Below, in pieces: positions 26,753-35,027 of a stretch of DNA of 64,000 nucleotides (position 1 is the first letter of the stretch; every line of letters begins with the position of its first letter). Source of the DNA: Streptomyces sp. GS7 (GTDB lineage: Bacteria > Actinomycetota > Actinomycetes > Streptomycetales > Streptomycetaceae); NCBI RefSeq assembly GCF_009834125.1, contig NZ_CP047146.1, forward strand, positions 1,171,501 to 1,235,500, written 5' to 3'. The notes under the pieces are model-generated. The model saw only the letters and a list, made by a program, of their open reading frames with translations. It was not told where the DNA came from and ran no database searches. Made by a program: the position numbers and the translations under genes.

Positions 26753-27760
26753 GTGTCAGGGGATCCGCTGATCGAGCTGGACGGGGTCGAGAAGGTCTTC
26801 ACCGTGCGGCGCCGGGCGGGCCGGCTGCGGCGCACCAAGCACGAGGTGCGGGCCGTGGACGGCATCACCTTCCGGGTGCCGCGCGGCGAGATGGTCGGCT
26901 ACATCGGGCCCAACGGCGCCGGGAAGTCCACCACCATCAAGATGCTGACGGGCATTCTGGTGCCCAGCGGCGGGCGGCTGCGGGTCGCCGGCGTCGACCC
27001 GGCGCGGGAGCGGACCCGGCTCACCCGCCGGATCGGGGTGGTCTTCGGGCAGCGCACCACCCTGTGGTGGGACCTGCCGCTGAAGGACTCCTACGACCTG
27101 GTGCGCCGGATGTACCGGGTTCCGGACGCCGTCTACCGCGCCAACCTGGCGCGCTGCGTCGAACTCCTGGACCTGGCCCCGCTGCTGGACGTCCCGGTCC
27201 GGCAGCTGTCGCTGGGCCAGCGGATGCGCGGCGACATCGCGGCGGCGCTGCTGCACGACCCTGAGGTGCTCTACCTGGACGAGCCGACGATCGGCCTGGA
27301 CGTCGTCAGCAAGGCGAAGGTCCGCTCCTTCCTGCGCGAGGTGAACGCCGAACGCGGCACCACGGTCCTGCTGACCACCCACGACCTGACCGACATCGAG
27401 CAGCTGTGCCGCCGGGTGATGGTCATCGACCACGGCCGGCTGGTCCACGACGGGGATCTGGCGGGGCTGCGGGCGGCGGCGGACGGCGAGCGGATGCTGG
27501 TGGTGGACCTGGCGCGGGAGCTGCCGCCCATCGAGGGCGTCCCGGGCGCCCGTACGGTCAAGGTGGAGGGCCCGCGGCAGTGGCTTGCCTTCCCGGCGAC
27601 CGGGAGCGCGGCACCGCTGGTCGCGGCGGTCGCCGACCGCTTTCCGCTGGTCGACCTGTCCGTGCGGGAGCCGGACATCGAGGCGCTGATCGCCGAGCTG
27701 TACGCGGGCGGTGGCGCGGCCCGGCGCGAGGCGGGCGACGCGCATCCGGGCGCGCTCTAG
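26753..27760 (+). CDS. ABC exporter ATP-binding protein
   Basis: A 335-aa ATPase. Walker A is GPNGAGKST, the signature LSLGQRMRGD, Walker B VLYLDEPTIGLD and the switch His in LTTHDL. A C-terminal extension of about 90 residues is typical of drug-exporter ATPases of this group. GTG 26753 is preferred since GGAGGGG lies 8-9 nt before it; ATG 26735 is in frame but its purine box sits too close. It energises the two preceding permeases. Confidence 0.9.
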   Translation: MSGDPLIELDGVEKVFTVRRRAGRLRRTKHEVRAVDGITFRVPRGEMVGYIGPNGAGKSTTIKMLTGILVPSGGRLRVAGVDPARERTRLTRRIGVVFGQRTTLWWDLPLKDSYDLVRRMYRVPDAVYRANLARCVELLDLAPLLDVPVRQLSLGQRMRGDIAAALLHDPEVLYLDEPTIGLDVVSKAKVRSFLREVNAERGTTVLLTTHDLTDIEQLCRRVMVIDHGRLVHDGDLAGLRAAADGERMLVVDLARELPPIEGVPGARTVKVEGPRQWLAFPATGSAAPLVAAVADRFPLVDLSVREPDIEALIAELYAGGGAARREAGDAHPGAL

Positions 27761-27769
27761 TCTGTCCGT

Positions 27770-28525
27770 ATGACTGACGAACGGCTCCCCCAGCTGCGCG
27801 CCTCCGACGCCGACCGCGAGCGGGTCGCCGAGATCCTGCGGGACGCCCTCGCCGAGGGCCGGCTGGACATGGCGGAGTTCGACGAGCGGTTCGACGCCAC
27901 GTACCAGGCCCGTACGTACGGGGAGTTGGAGCGGATCACCGCCGACCTGCCGGCCGGGGCACCGGCGCCGCCCTCGCTCCGCAAGGAGCCCGCGGCCGGC
28001 GGCGCGGTCGACGCGGTCGGCCCGGTCACCGCATGGCCCGAGCGCATCCGCCCGGACGTCCAGGGCTCCACCTCCGGCGTCGGGATCATGGGTGGGTTCG
28101 AGCGCAAGGGCCGGTGGACGATCGGGCGCCGGTTCACCGCGATCTGCTGTATGGGCGGCGGTGAACTCGACCTGCGCGAGGCCAACTTCGCGGCGCCGGA
28201 GGTCGAGATCAGCGTCTTCGCGCTGATGGGCGGCGTCAATGTCATCGTGCCGCCGGGCGTCGAGGTGGAGACGCGCGGGCTGGGCATCATGGGCGGTTTC
28301 GACTCCCGGGAGGACGGCACTCCGGGGGAGCCCGGCGCGCCCCGGGTGATCGTCACCGGCGTGGCCCTGATGGGCGGCGTCGGCGTGGAGCGCAAGCTGC
28401 CCAAGGAGGAGCGGCTCCGCCTCAAGGCCGAGCGCCGGGAGGAGCAGCTCCGGCTGCGGTCCGGGCGCCGGGAGGAGCGGCGGCGGCTGCGGGACGAGCG
28501 CCGCGGGCGCCGCGAGCTGGAGTGA
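27770..28525 (+). CDS. DUF1707 domain protein with LiaF-like C-terminal repeats
   Basis: A 251-aa soluble protein. Residues 1-60 are a DUF1707 domain (LRASDADRERVAEILRDALA, RLDMAEFDERFDATYQA). The rest has glycine-rich beta repeats (GIMGGFERKGRW, ALMGGVNVIVPPG, GIMGGFDSRE, ALMGGVGV) like the C-terminal domain of LiaF/cell-wall-stress proteins. The end is a charged Arg/Glu helix. The function may relate to envelope stress sensing; this is family-level inference. Confidence 0.85.
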   Translation: MTDERLPQLRASDADRERVAEILRDALAEGRLDMAEFDERFDATYQARTYGELERITADLPAGAPAPPSLRKEPAAGGAVDAVGPVTAWPERIRPDVQGSTSGVGIMGGFERKGRWTIGRRFTAICCMGGGELDLREANFAAPEVEISVFALMGGVNVIVPPGVEVETRGLGIMGGFDSREDGTPGEPGAPRVIVTGVALMGGVGVERKLPKEERLRLKAERREEQLRLRSGRREERRRLRDERRGRRELE

Positions 28526-28540
28526 CCGCGCCGGCTCCCG

Positions 28541-29851
28541 TCAGAGCGCCTCCGGCGCGCGCCGCCGGAGGCGGTCCAGGTCGACGGCGTCGGCCATCGC
28601 ACGGTAGCCCCGGTCGCTGGGGTGCAGATGGTCGCCGGAGTCGTACGAGGCGCGCAGCTGCTCCGGCTCGTCGGGGTCGCGGAGCGCCTTGTCGAAGTCG
28701 ATGACGTCGTCGTAGACGCTGCCGGAGCGGATGACCCGGTTGACCCGTTCGCGTACCGCGTTCAGCCGGTGGGAGTAGCCGCGGTGCGCGCCGAAGGGGG
28801 TCAGGGTGCTGCCGATGACCCGCACCCCGCGGGCGTGCGCCTCGCGGACCAGCCGCCGCATCCCCGCCAGCACCTTGTCCGGGTCGAGCTGGCGCGGGGA
28901 CTTGAACAGGTCGTTCAGGCCGATCTCGACGACCACCGCCTTCACGCCCGCGCGGGAGAGCGCGTCGCGGTCCAGGCGGGCCAGGGCGCTGGGCCCGTTG
29001 GTGGGCGAGTAGCGGCTGCCGTTGATCAGCAGGCGGTTGCCGCTGATGCCCTCGTTGAGGACGCCGTAGCGGGGCACGTCGGGCTCGTCGCGCAGCCGGG
29101 CGGCGAGGAAGTCGGTCCAGCGGTGGTTGGCGCCCGGGGTGGAGGTGATGCCGTCGGTGATCGAGTCGCCGAGGGCGACGACCGTGCCCTGCGCCCGGGT
29201 GCTCCACACGTCCACCCCGGTCAGATAGCGCCAGTACGGGCTCTGCTCGGTGTAGGCGGTGCCGGTGGCGTCCTCGGTGCGGTCGCCGCGCGCCAGGTAG
29301 GACGTCTGGCGGGCGTACGGGTGGTAGGTGGCGGGGCCGGAGGGGGCGGGGGAGTAGGTGGTGACCAGCAGGTCGGCGTCGCCGGGGACGGCCAGCCGGA
29401 CCGGGTCGCTGGTGATCTGGCCGCCGATCGGGATGGTCACCGAGTGTTCGCCGCCGAACGACAGCCGGCGCATGGTGCCGGCCGCGGCGGTCGGGTCGCC
29501 GGTGCCCGCGGCCAGCGCCAGCGAGGCGTGGCTGAAGGTCAGCGGGCGGGTGCCGAACAGGTTGGACAGCTGGATGCGGGCGTCGGTGCCGCCGACGCTG
29601 GTGTGCACGACGTTCCGTATCGACATCTGCGCGTAGCCGTCCTGGGTGCCGGGCTCGGCGGACGCGGCGGCCGCCGACCAGGTGCCGACCCACCGCCCGG
29701 AGGCCGCCGGGGCGGCCGGGGGGTGCGGGGCGTGCGGGGCGCTGCCCGGAGTGCCGCGCTCGCCGTCGAAACCGGCGAATATCGCGGCCGAGATCAGCAC
29801 CACCACTGCCGCCATACCGGCGAGCAGGGTGTAACCCACACGTCTGTTCAT
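28541..29851 (-). CDS. secreted SGNH/GDSL hydrolase
   Basis: A 436-aa exported esterase-like enzyme. ATG 29851 gives an N-terminal signal anchor (VGYTLLAGMAAVVVLISAAI). Catalytic blocks in order: GDSITDG (Ser), GNRLL, EIGLNDL, and DHLHPSDRGY (Asp/His). An N-terminal beta domain (residues 75-215) precedes the hydrolase. It could act on polysaccharide acetyl groups or lipids; substrate unknown. Confidence 0.88.
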   Translation of the reverse strand: MNRRVGYTLLAGMAAVVVLISAAIFAGFDGERGTPGSAPHAPHPPAAPAASGRWVGTWSAAAASAEPGTQDGYAQMSIRNVVHTSVGGTDARIQLSNLFGTRPLTFSHASLALAAGTGDPTAAAGTMRRLSFGGEHSVTIPIGGQITSDPVRLAVPGDADLLVTTYSPAPSGPATYHPYARQTSYLARGDRTEDATGTAYTEQSPYWRYLTGVDVWSTRAQGTVVALGDSITDGITSTPGANHRWTDFLAARLRDEPDVPRYGVLNEGISGNRLLINGSRYSPTNGPSALARLDRDALSRAGVKAVVVEIGLNDLFKSPRQLDPDKVLAGMRRLVREAHARGVRVIGSTLTPFGAHRGYSHRLNAVRERVNRVIRSGSVYDDVIDFDKALRDPDEPEQLRASYDSGDHLHPSDRGYRAMADAVDLDRLRRRAPEAL

Positions 29852-30159
29852 GCGGGAGTGGTCTCCTGGGGCTGGCGGAGCTGCGTGCTCCGGGCGGGCA
29901 GGGACAGCTGGACGCGTACGGCACGGCACGACCCGCGCCCGTGGCCGGCGGCACCGTCACGGTGCGGCGGGCGTCCATGATCCCACGGACCCCGGGGGGC
30001 CGCCCGGGGAACTCGTGCGGGGTTCCGGGAGTAGGGCACTGTGGGACATACGGGCGTGCGGACGGTATGCGCGGGACGGACGGAACAGGTGGTACGGCGC
30101 CGCGCACGGTGCGGGCGTACGGACGGCGGGCGGGGACGACGGTGGGAACGGTGGAGCGG
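29852..30159. other. divergent intergenic region
   Basis: A 308-bp gap between the SGNH hydrolase and the DUF445 gene, which point away from each other. Open frames cross it, but none has a ribosome-binding site. I see no clear operator or hairpin. Confidence 0.4.
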
Positions 30160-31509
30160 ATGGACGACACGAAGGCTCAGGTGTCACGGATGGCGCCGCC
30201 CGCGGCGCCGGTGGCCGGCGGCGCGCCGGCCGGGCGGCCGGCAGGCCCCGGCGGCTTCCGGTACAGCGCCGCCGACGAGGAGAAGCGGCAGGCCGTGCGC
30301 CGGATGAAGACCCTGGCGACCTGCCTGCTGCTGGCCGTCGCGCTGGTCTACGTCCTGGCGAAGTGGGCCGGGGCGGCCGGGGCGGGCGGCTGGACGGGGT
30401 TCGTCGCGGCGGCGGCGGAAGCCGGGATGGTCGGCGCGCTGGCCGACTGGTTCGCGGTCACCGCGCTCTTCAAGCGGCCCCTGGGACTGCCGATCCCGCA
30501 CACCGCCATCATCCCCACCAAGAAGGACCAACTCGGCCGGAGCCTGGGCGACTTCGTCGGGGAGAACTTCCTCTCCGGCGAGGTGGTCCGCCGCCGCCTG
30601 CGCTCCGTCGGCATCGGCGCCCGGCTGGGCGGCTGGCTCGCCGAGCCGCACAACGCCGACCGGGTCACCGCCGAGCTGTCCGCCGCGCTGCGCGGGGCGC
30701 TGACCGTGCTGCGCGACTCCGACGTCCAGGCGGTGGTCGGCGAGGCCATCACCCGGCGCGCCGACGCCCAGGAGATCGCGCCCGGCCTCGGCACCCTGCT
30801 GGAGAAGGTCGTCTCCGAGGGCGGCCACACCCGGGTCGTCGACCTGGTCTGCGCCCGCGCCCACGACTGGCTGGTGGAGCACGGCGACTCGGTCATGGCG
30901 GCGGTCTCCGGCGGCGCCCCCGGGTGGACGCCCCGCTTCGTCGACCGCAAGGTGGGCGACCGGGTCTACAAGGAGCTGCTCCGCTTCGTCACCGAGATGC
31001 GGGACATGCCCGAGCACCCGGCGCGCGGTGCGGTGGACCGCTTCCTCAAGGACTTCGCGGGCGACCTGCAGACCGATCCGGGCACCCGCGAGAAGGTCGA
31101 ACGGCTCAAGTCGCAGGTGCTGGGCCGCGGCGAGGTACAGGACCTGATCGCCTCCGCCTGGGGCTCGGTCCGCGCCATGATCGTGGCCGCCGCCGAGGAC
31201 GAGCGCAGCGAACTGCGGCTGCGCACCCGCGCCGCGCTGCTGTCCCTGGGGCAGCGGCTGGCCGCCGACGGCCGGCTCCAGGGCAAGGTCGACGGCTGGC
31301 TGGAAGGCGCCGCGGTCTACGTGGTGACGACGTATCAGGGCGAGATCACCTCCCTGATCACGGACACCGTCGCGGGCTGGGACGCCGAGCACACCTCGAA
31401 GAAGATCGAGGCACACATCGGCCGCGACCTCCAGTTCATCCGCATCAACGGCACGGTCGTGGGCGCGCTGGCGGGCCTGTGCATCTACGCGGTGTCCCAG
31501 GCGTTCTGA
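30160..31509 (+). CDS. DUF445 family membrane protein
   Basis: A 449-aa protein with an Ala/Pro/Gly N-terminus, one or two helices near residues 45-95 (LATCLLLAVALVYVLAKW, AEAGMVGALADWFAVTALF), a long cytoplasmic, charged middle, and a hydrophobic end (VVGALAGLCIYAVSQAF). The DUF445 signature ALADWFAVTALFKRPLGLPIP is intact. ATG 30160 is taken; GTG 30151 and ATG 30190 are close alternatives. Function unknown. A repeat element starts 18 bp after its stop. Confidence 0.82.
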   Translation: MDDTKAQVSRMAPPAAPVAGGAPAGRPAGPGGFRYSAADEEKRQAVRRMKTLATCLLLAVALVYVLAKWAGAAGAGGWTGFVAAAAEAGMVGALADWFAVTALFKRPLGLPIPHTAIIPTKKDQLGRSLGDFVGENFLSGEVVRRRLRSVGIGARLGGWLAEPHNADRVTAELSAALRGALTVLRDSDVQAVVGEAITRRADAQEIAPGLGTLLEKVVSEGGHTRVVDLVCARAHDWLVEHGDSVMAAVSGGAPGWTPRFVDRKVGDRVYKELLRFVTEMRDMPEHPARGAVDRFLKDFAGDLQTDPGTREKVERLKSQVLGRGEVQDLIASAWGSVRAMIVAAAEDERSELRLRTRAALLSLGQRLAADGRLQGKVDGWLEGAAVYVVTTYQGEITSLITDTVAGWDAEHTSKKIEAHIGRDLQFIRINGTVVGALAGLCIYAVSQAF

Positions 31510-31526
31510 GGGCCGGTTGGCCCCCT

Positions 31527-31707
31527 CCCACGTTGTCGGCTGTCCCGCCGTGGGGGTTCTGTTTTTGCGCCTTCGGCGCGGGGTGTTGTCCGCTGCGCGG
31601 GGCTTTCGGGGTGCGGTGACGGTCCTCCGGGGCCGGTGTGCAGGACTGCTTCGCTTTACGTCCTGCACACCGGCCCCTCCGGCCCGTCCCCTCCCGTGGG
31701 TGGTGGG
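31527..31707 (+). repeat. intergenic repeat, copy A
   Basis: First full copy of a repeat family found four times here. It begins CCCACGTTGTCGGCTG, then a TTCG-loop hairpin GCGCCTTCGGCGC (31567-31579), a constant GGTGACGGTCCTCCGG stretch, an 18-bp hairpin (arms 31629-31646 and 31660-31677) around the loop TGCTTCGCTTTAC, and ends CCCTCCCGTGGGTGGTGGG. It starts 18 bp after the DUF445 stop, on the gene's strand. Confidence 0.9.
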
Positions 31708-31807
31708 GAGAAACGGTGGATGGGGGCCGGGCCGAGTGGTCCACTGACGCTTTCCATGCACCCACGAACCGGCACGGTCCCACTCACGCGCACCCCACCC
31801 GCCTTTT

Positions 31808-31986
31808 CCCACCCACCCACGGGAGGGGGCGGGCCGGAGGGGCTGGGTGTCCGGACGTAAAGCGAAGCAGTCCGGACACCCAGCCCCGGAGGACCGTCAC
31901 CGCACCCGACAGCCCCGCGCAGCGGCCCCGCCCGCCGCAGGCGCCACGGCGGCAAACCCCCACGGCGGGTAAGCCGAAAACGTGGG
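31808..31986 (-). repeat. intergenic repeat, copy B (inverted, variant stem)
   Basis: Full copy in reverse orientation, facing copy A with about 100 bp between. The hairpin arms (31839-31856, 31870-31887) read GGGGCTGGGTGTCCGGAC and its complement: six of eighteen stem positions differ from copy A, all compensated. The 13-nt loop (GTAAAGCGAAGCA on this strand) is unchanged. It ends with the CCCACGTTTTCGGCT border at 31986. Confidence 0.9.
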
Positions 31987-32023
31987 AAGTCAGCCCAGCG
32001 CGCAGCGACTAGGCTCGGGCGAC

Positions 32024-32308
32024 GTGCGAAAACGGACCTACGGCGGGAAAGCCGAAAACGTGGGGCGCGGCAAAGCGCAGCGGAACGGCGCAGCGGCCTG
32101 GCTACTGCTGCCCTACGTGCTGTTCCTGGCGGTGCTGCCGCTCGTGAACCGGGTGACGCCGACCGTCGCCGGGCTGCCGTTCCTCTTCTTCTGGATGCTG
32201 CTGGCGACGTTGCTGACGCCGCTCGCGGTATGGCTGGCGTGGCGCGGTGACCTCCGGCGTGCCCGGTCGCAGGCCCCCGGTCCGGCGGACGAGCGGGGGC
32301 GGGGATGA
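32024..32308 (+). CDS. DUF3311 family membrane protein
   Basis: A 94-aa protein with two transmembrane helices (AWLLLPYVLFLAVLPLV and FLFFWMLLATLLTPLAVWLA), the DUF3311 pattern. Such genes lie directly before sodium-solute symporters, as here with a four-base ATGA overlap, and may be an accessory subunit. GTG 32024 is the likely start. Codons 5-24 (TYGGKAENVGRGKAQRNG) are encoded by a fragment of the intergenic repeat, so the N-terminus seems to have been extended or replaced by it. Confidence 0.8.
   Translation: MRKRTYGGKAENVGRGKAQRNGAAAWLLLPYVLFLAVLPLVNRVTPTVAGLPFLFFWMLLATLLTPLAVWLAWRGDLRRARSQAPGPADERGRG
32039..32090 (-). repeat. intergenic repeat fragment, copy E (inside a gene)
   Basis: A partial copy made only of the border module. 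Its GTGGGGCGCGGCAAAGCGCA stretch recurs in copy D (about 48116-48135), and AAAGCCGAAAACGTGGG matches the borders of B and C. It is translated in frame as part of the DUF3311 N-terminus. Confidence 0.75.
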
Positions 32309-33885
32309 ACGCCACCGTCGCCACCACCATCTTCGCCGCCTTCATGGTGCTGACCGTGGCCCTGGGCCTGCTGGCGGTCCGCGGCCGGGGGGCCGCAACA
32401 GAGGGGCAGCCCGAAGGGCTTCCAGGGAAGGGCGGTGGTGGGCGACGGGCGGGCCTTACGGAGTGGTCGGTGGGCGGGCGCAGTCTGGGCACCGTCTTCA
32501 TCTGGGTGCTGATGGCAGGGGAGAGCTACACCAGCTTCAGCTACCTGGGCGCGGCGGGCTGGGGCTACAACTTCGGCGCGCCGGTGCTCTACGTCCTGGC
32601 CTACATGTCGTGCGGCTACGCGATCGGCTATGTCGTCGGGCCGATGCTGTGGGCGTACGCCCGCCGGCACGGTCTGGTCGGCATCACCGACATCGTCGCG
32701 CACCGCTACCGGCGGCCCTGGCTCGGCGCCGCCGTCGCGGTGCTCGCCACCGTGTGCCTGCTGCCGTACATCCAGCTGCAGATCACCGGCATGGGCGTGG
32801 TGGTCTCCACCATCTCCTACGGCGCGATCAGCCTCAACTGGGCCTATTTCATCGGCTTCGCGGTCACCACCGGCTTCGTCGTCGTCAGCGGGCTGCGCGG
32901 CAGCGCCTGGGTGTCGGTGCTCAAGGACCTCCTCGTCATCGTGACGCTGGGCTTCCTGGCGGTCTACGTGCCGCTGCACTACTTCGGCGGCTACGGCCCG
33001 CTCCTGCACCGCATCGTCGCCGAGAAGCCGGGGTGGCTGACCTTTCCGGGCCACCGGTCGGGCGGGCTGGGCCAGGTCTGGTTCATCACCACCACGCTCG
33101 TCAACTCCCTGACGGTGGTGGTCTTCCCGACGACCGTGGCGGGCTATCTCGGCGCCCGCAACGCCGATGCGCTGCGCCGCAACGCGATCTACCTCCCCTT
33201 CTACAACGTCCTGTTGTTCGTGCCGATGCTGTTGGGGCTGGCGGCGCTGTTCGTGGTGCCGGGGCTGGCCGGTGCCGACTCCAACCTGGCGCTGTTCAAG
33301 CTGGTGGTGGACTCGCTTCCGGCCTGGGCGGTGGGCGTCGTCGGGGTGGCCGCGGCGCTCTCCTCCATCGTGCCGATGGCCGTGTTCATGCTGGTCATCG
33401 GCACGATGTGGGGGAGGAGCGTGCTGGGTGCGATCCCCCGGCTGGCGACCCGTCAGAAGCTGTGGTCGCAACTCGTCGTGGTCGCCGCCGGGGGGCTCGC
33501 GCTGGTCCTCACCTACACCGCTCCCACCACCCTCGTACGGCTGTCCCTGATCTCCTACGAGGGGATGGCGCAGCTGGTGCCGATGCTGCTGCTGGGGCTG
33601 GTGTGGCGCCGGTTGACGGTGTACGCGGCGGTGAGCGGCCTGACGGCGGGCTTCGCGCTGGTGTGTGTGCTGGTCTTCGGGGGACACGATCCGGTGTGGG
33701 GGATGAACGCGGGCATCGTCGGCCTCGCGCTGAACGCGGCGGTGGCGCTGACGGTGACTTGGCTGGGTCCGCGGGAGGCGGGCGACGACCGCCCGGACGG
33801 CGAGGTCCTGGCGCTGGACGACGGGTTCCCGCGGGGCGGGGTGCCGGCACCGGGCGGCCCGGTCAGTACGCCGGTGTCGCGGTGA
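32305..33885 (+). CDS. sodium:solute symporter (monocarboxylate/SSS family)
   Basis: A 526-aa transporter with 13 or so helices. SSS features: SVGGRSLGTVFIWVLMAGES near the start, GAAGWGYNFGAPVLYVL, and the conserved region LPYIQLQITGMGVVVSTISY. The C-terminus is a hydrophilic tail. Coupled by ATGA overlap to the DUF3311 gene, an arrangement typical of actinobacterial carboxylate/solute symporters. Substrate not deducible. Its 3' end overlaps the convergent lipoprotein gene by 23 bp. Confidence 0.88.
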   Translation: MNATVATTIFAAFMVLTVALGLLAVRGRGAATEGQPEGLPGKGGGGRRAGLTEWSVGGRSLGTVFIWVLMAGESYTSFSYLGAAGWGYNFGAPVLYVLAYMSCGYAIGYVVGPMLWAYARRHGLVGITDIVAHRYRRPWLGAAVAVLATVCLLPYIQLQITGMGVVVSTISYGAISLNWAYFIGFAVTTGFVVVSGLRGSAWVSVLKDLLVIVTLGFLAVYVPLHYFGGYGPLLHRIVAEKPGWLTFPGHRSGGLGQVWFITTTLVNSLTVVVFPTTVAGYLGARNADALRRNAIYLPFYNVLLFVPMLLGLAALFVVPGLAGADSNLALFKLVVDSLPAWAVGVVGVAAALSSIVPMAVFMLVIGTMWGRSVLGAIPRLATRQKLWSQLVVVAAGGLALVLTYTAPTTLVRLSLISYEGMAQLVPMLLLGLVWRRLTVYAAVSGLTAGFALVCVLVFGGHDPVWGMNAGIVGLALNAAVALTVTWLGPREAGDDRPDGEVLALDDGFPRGGVPAPGGPVSTPVSR

Positions 33886-34927
33886 CGTCCGAACTCGGCG
33901 TGTCACTCGGGGTGTTGCCGCTCGCCGCGCCACTGCTCGACGTGCCGGACGGGGTCTTGGTGTTCTTCTTGCCGTTGTCGGAGACCGCGAACCACAGGCC
34001 CATCTTGCCCTGGCCGTTGATGTCGCCGGGCTGCTTGTCGCCGGTGAACCAGTAGACCGGCCAGCAGTCGATGGCGAGCTGGCGGGTGCCGTCGGGGCGG
34101 GTGACGGTGGAGACGAGGTGCGGGGAGATGCCGTTGAGCTTGGAGCGGTCGGCGGGCTTGGCGGGCTTCCAGGTGTCCAGGCAGGTGTCGTTGCAGCCGA
34201 ACTTCATCGGCCAGGCGCTGTCCTTGTTGAAGCGGTAGAGGGTGCGGCCCATGCCGTCGACGAGGATCTTGCCGAGCTGCGGCTGGGCGAACACCCCTAC
34301 GTCGCCGGGCTGCTGGGTGCCCGCCTTGGTGCCGTCGGAGGCCAGCGCGTGCCAGGTGCCGCCCACGCCGTGGCCCTTGGTGTCGCCGGGCTTGGTGTCC
34401 TTGGCGAAGCGGTAGGCGGGCCAGCCGCCGATGGTCAGCTGCTTGGTGCCGTCGGCGCGGGTGACCGAGCCGAGGGCGTCGGGGGCGATCCCGGCGGGGG
34501 CGGTGGCGCCGTCGGCGGGGACCGGCGGCCAGGTGGTCGCGCAGTCGCCGGAGCAGTTGGAGGTGGGGGGTTTCGCGGTGTCCTTGTCGAAGCGGTAGAG
34601 GGTCATGCCCTGGGCGTCGGTGACGACCGGGCCGAGGGTGTCGGACTGGTGCAGGGCGAGGGCGCCGGCGGGCTTGCCGGCCGCGGCGGGCTTGCCGCTG
34701 TCGCCGCCGGCCTGGCCGCCGTAGCCGCTGGTGGTGCTGCCGTAGCCGGTGCCGTAGTCGCTGCTGCCCTGGCCGGCGGGCTGGACGTTGTCGGTGCCGC
34801 TCCCGGTGCCGGCGGCGTGTCCGCTGCCGTTGCTGCCGCAGGCGGTGGTGAGGGTGAGGGCGGCGGCGAGGGCGGTGACGGCCAGGACGGCGTGCCGCCG
34901 GGCCGAGGGGGGTGTGGTGACGGGCAT
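33863..34927 (-). CDS. surface lipoprotein with four Yx(F/W)xxD repeats (SCO0930-like)
   Basis: A 354-aa lipoprotein: signal peptide with lipobox LTTAC (Cys30), a Gly/Ser/Tyr-rich linker (residues 31-85), then four copies of the COG4315/Lipoprotein_15 repeat. Diagnostic motifs are LYRFDKD, AYRFAKD, LYRFNKD and VYWFTGD, with paired cysteines NCSGDCATTWPP and GCNDTCLDTW. A Ser/Thr/Pro tail follows. The biochemical role is not established; its operon neighbours are redox proteins, so a role in electron transfer at the cell surface is inferred. Confidence 0.88.
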   Translation of the reverse strand: MPVTTPPSARRHAVLAVTALAAALTLTTACGSNGSGHAAGTGSGTDNVQPAGQGSSDYGTGYGSTTSGYGGQAGGDSGKPAAAGKPAGALALHQSDTLGPVVTDAQGMTLYRFDKDTAKPPTSNCSGDCATTWPPVPADGATAPAGIAPDALGSVTRADGTKQLTIGGWPAYRFAKDTKPGDTKGHGVGGTWHALASDGTKAGTQQPGDVGVFAQPQLGKILVDGMGRTLYRFNKDSAWPMKFGCNDTCLDTWKPAKPADRSKLNGISPHLVSTVTRPDGTRQLAIDCWPVYWFTGDKQPGDINGQGKMGLWFAVSDNGKKNTKTPSGTSSSGAASGNTPSDTPSSDVTATPAY

Positions 34928-34940
34928 GGCGAATCTCCTT

Positions 34941-34968
34941 GGGTGAGGGTGAGGGTGGGGGTGAGGGG
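34941..34968 (+). other. G-quadruplex-capable tract before the lipoprotein gene
   Basis: Five runs of three to five G separated by TGA or TGAG (GGGTGAGGGTGAGGGT and on), 14 bp upstream of the lipoprotein start. On the coding strand this is a C-rich leader just before the AAGGAG ribosome-binding site, so a G4 would form on the template strand. Confidence 0.6.
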
Positions 34969-35027
34969 ATGTGGGGGCGGGAGCGTGGGGGATGGGGGAG
35001 TGGGGGGCAACGGGTGGTCGGGGTGGG

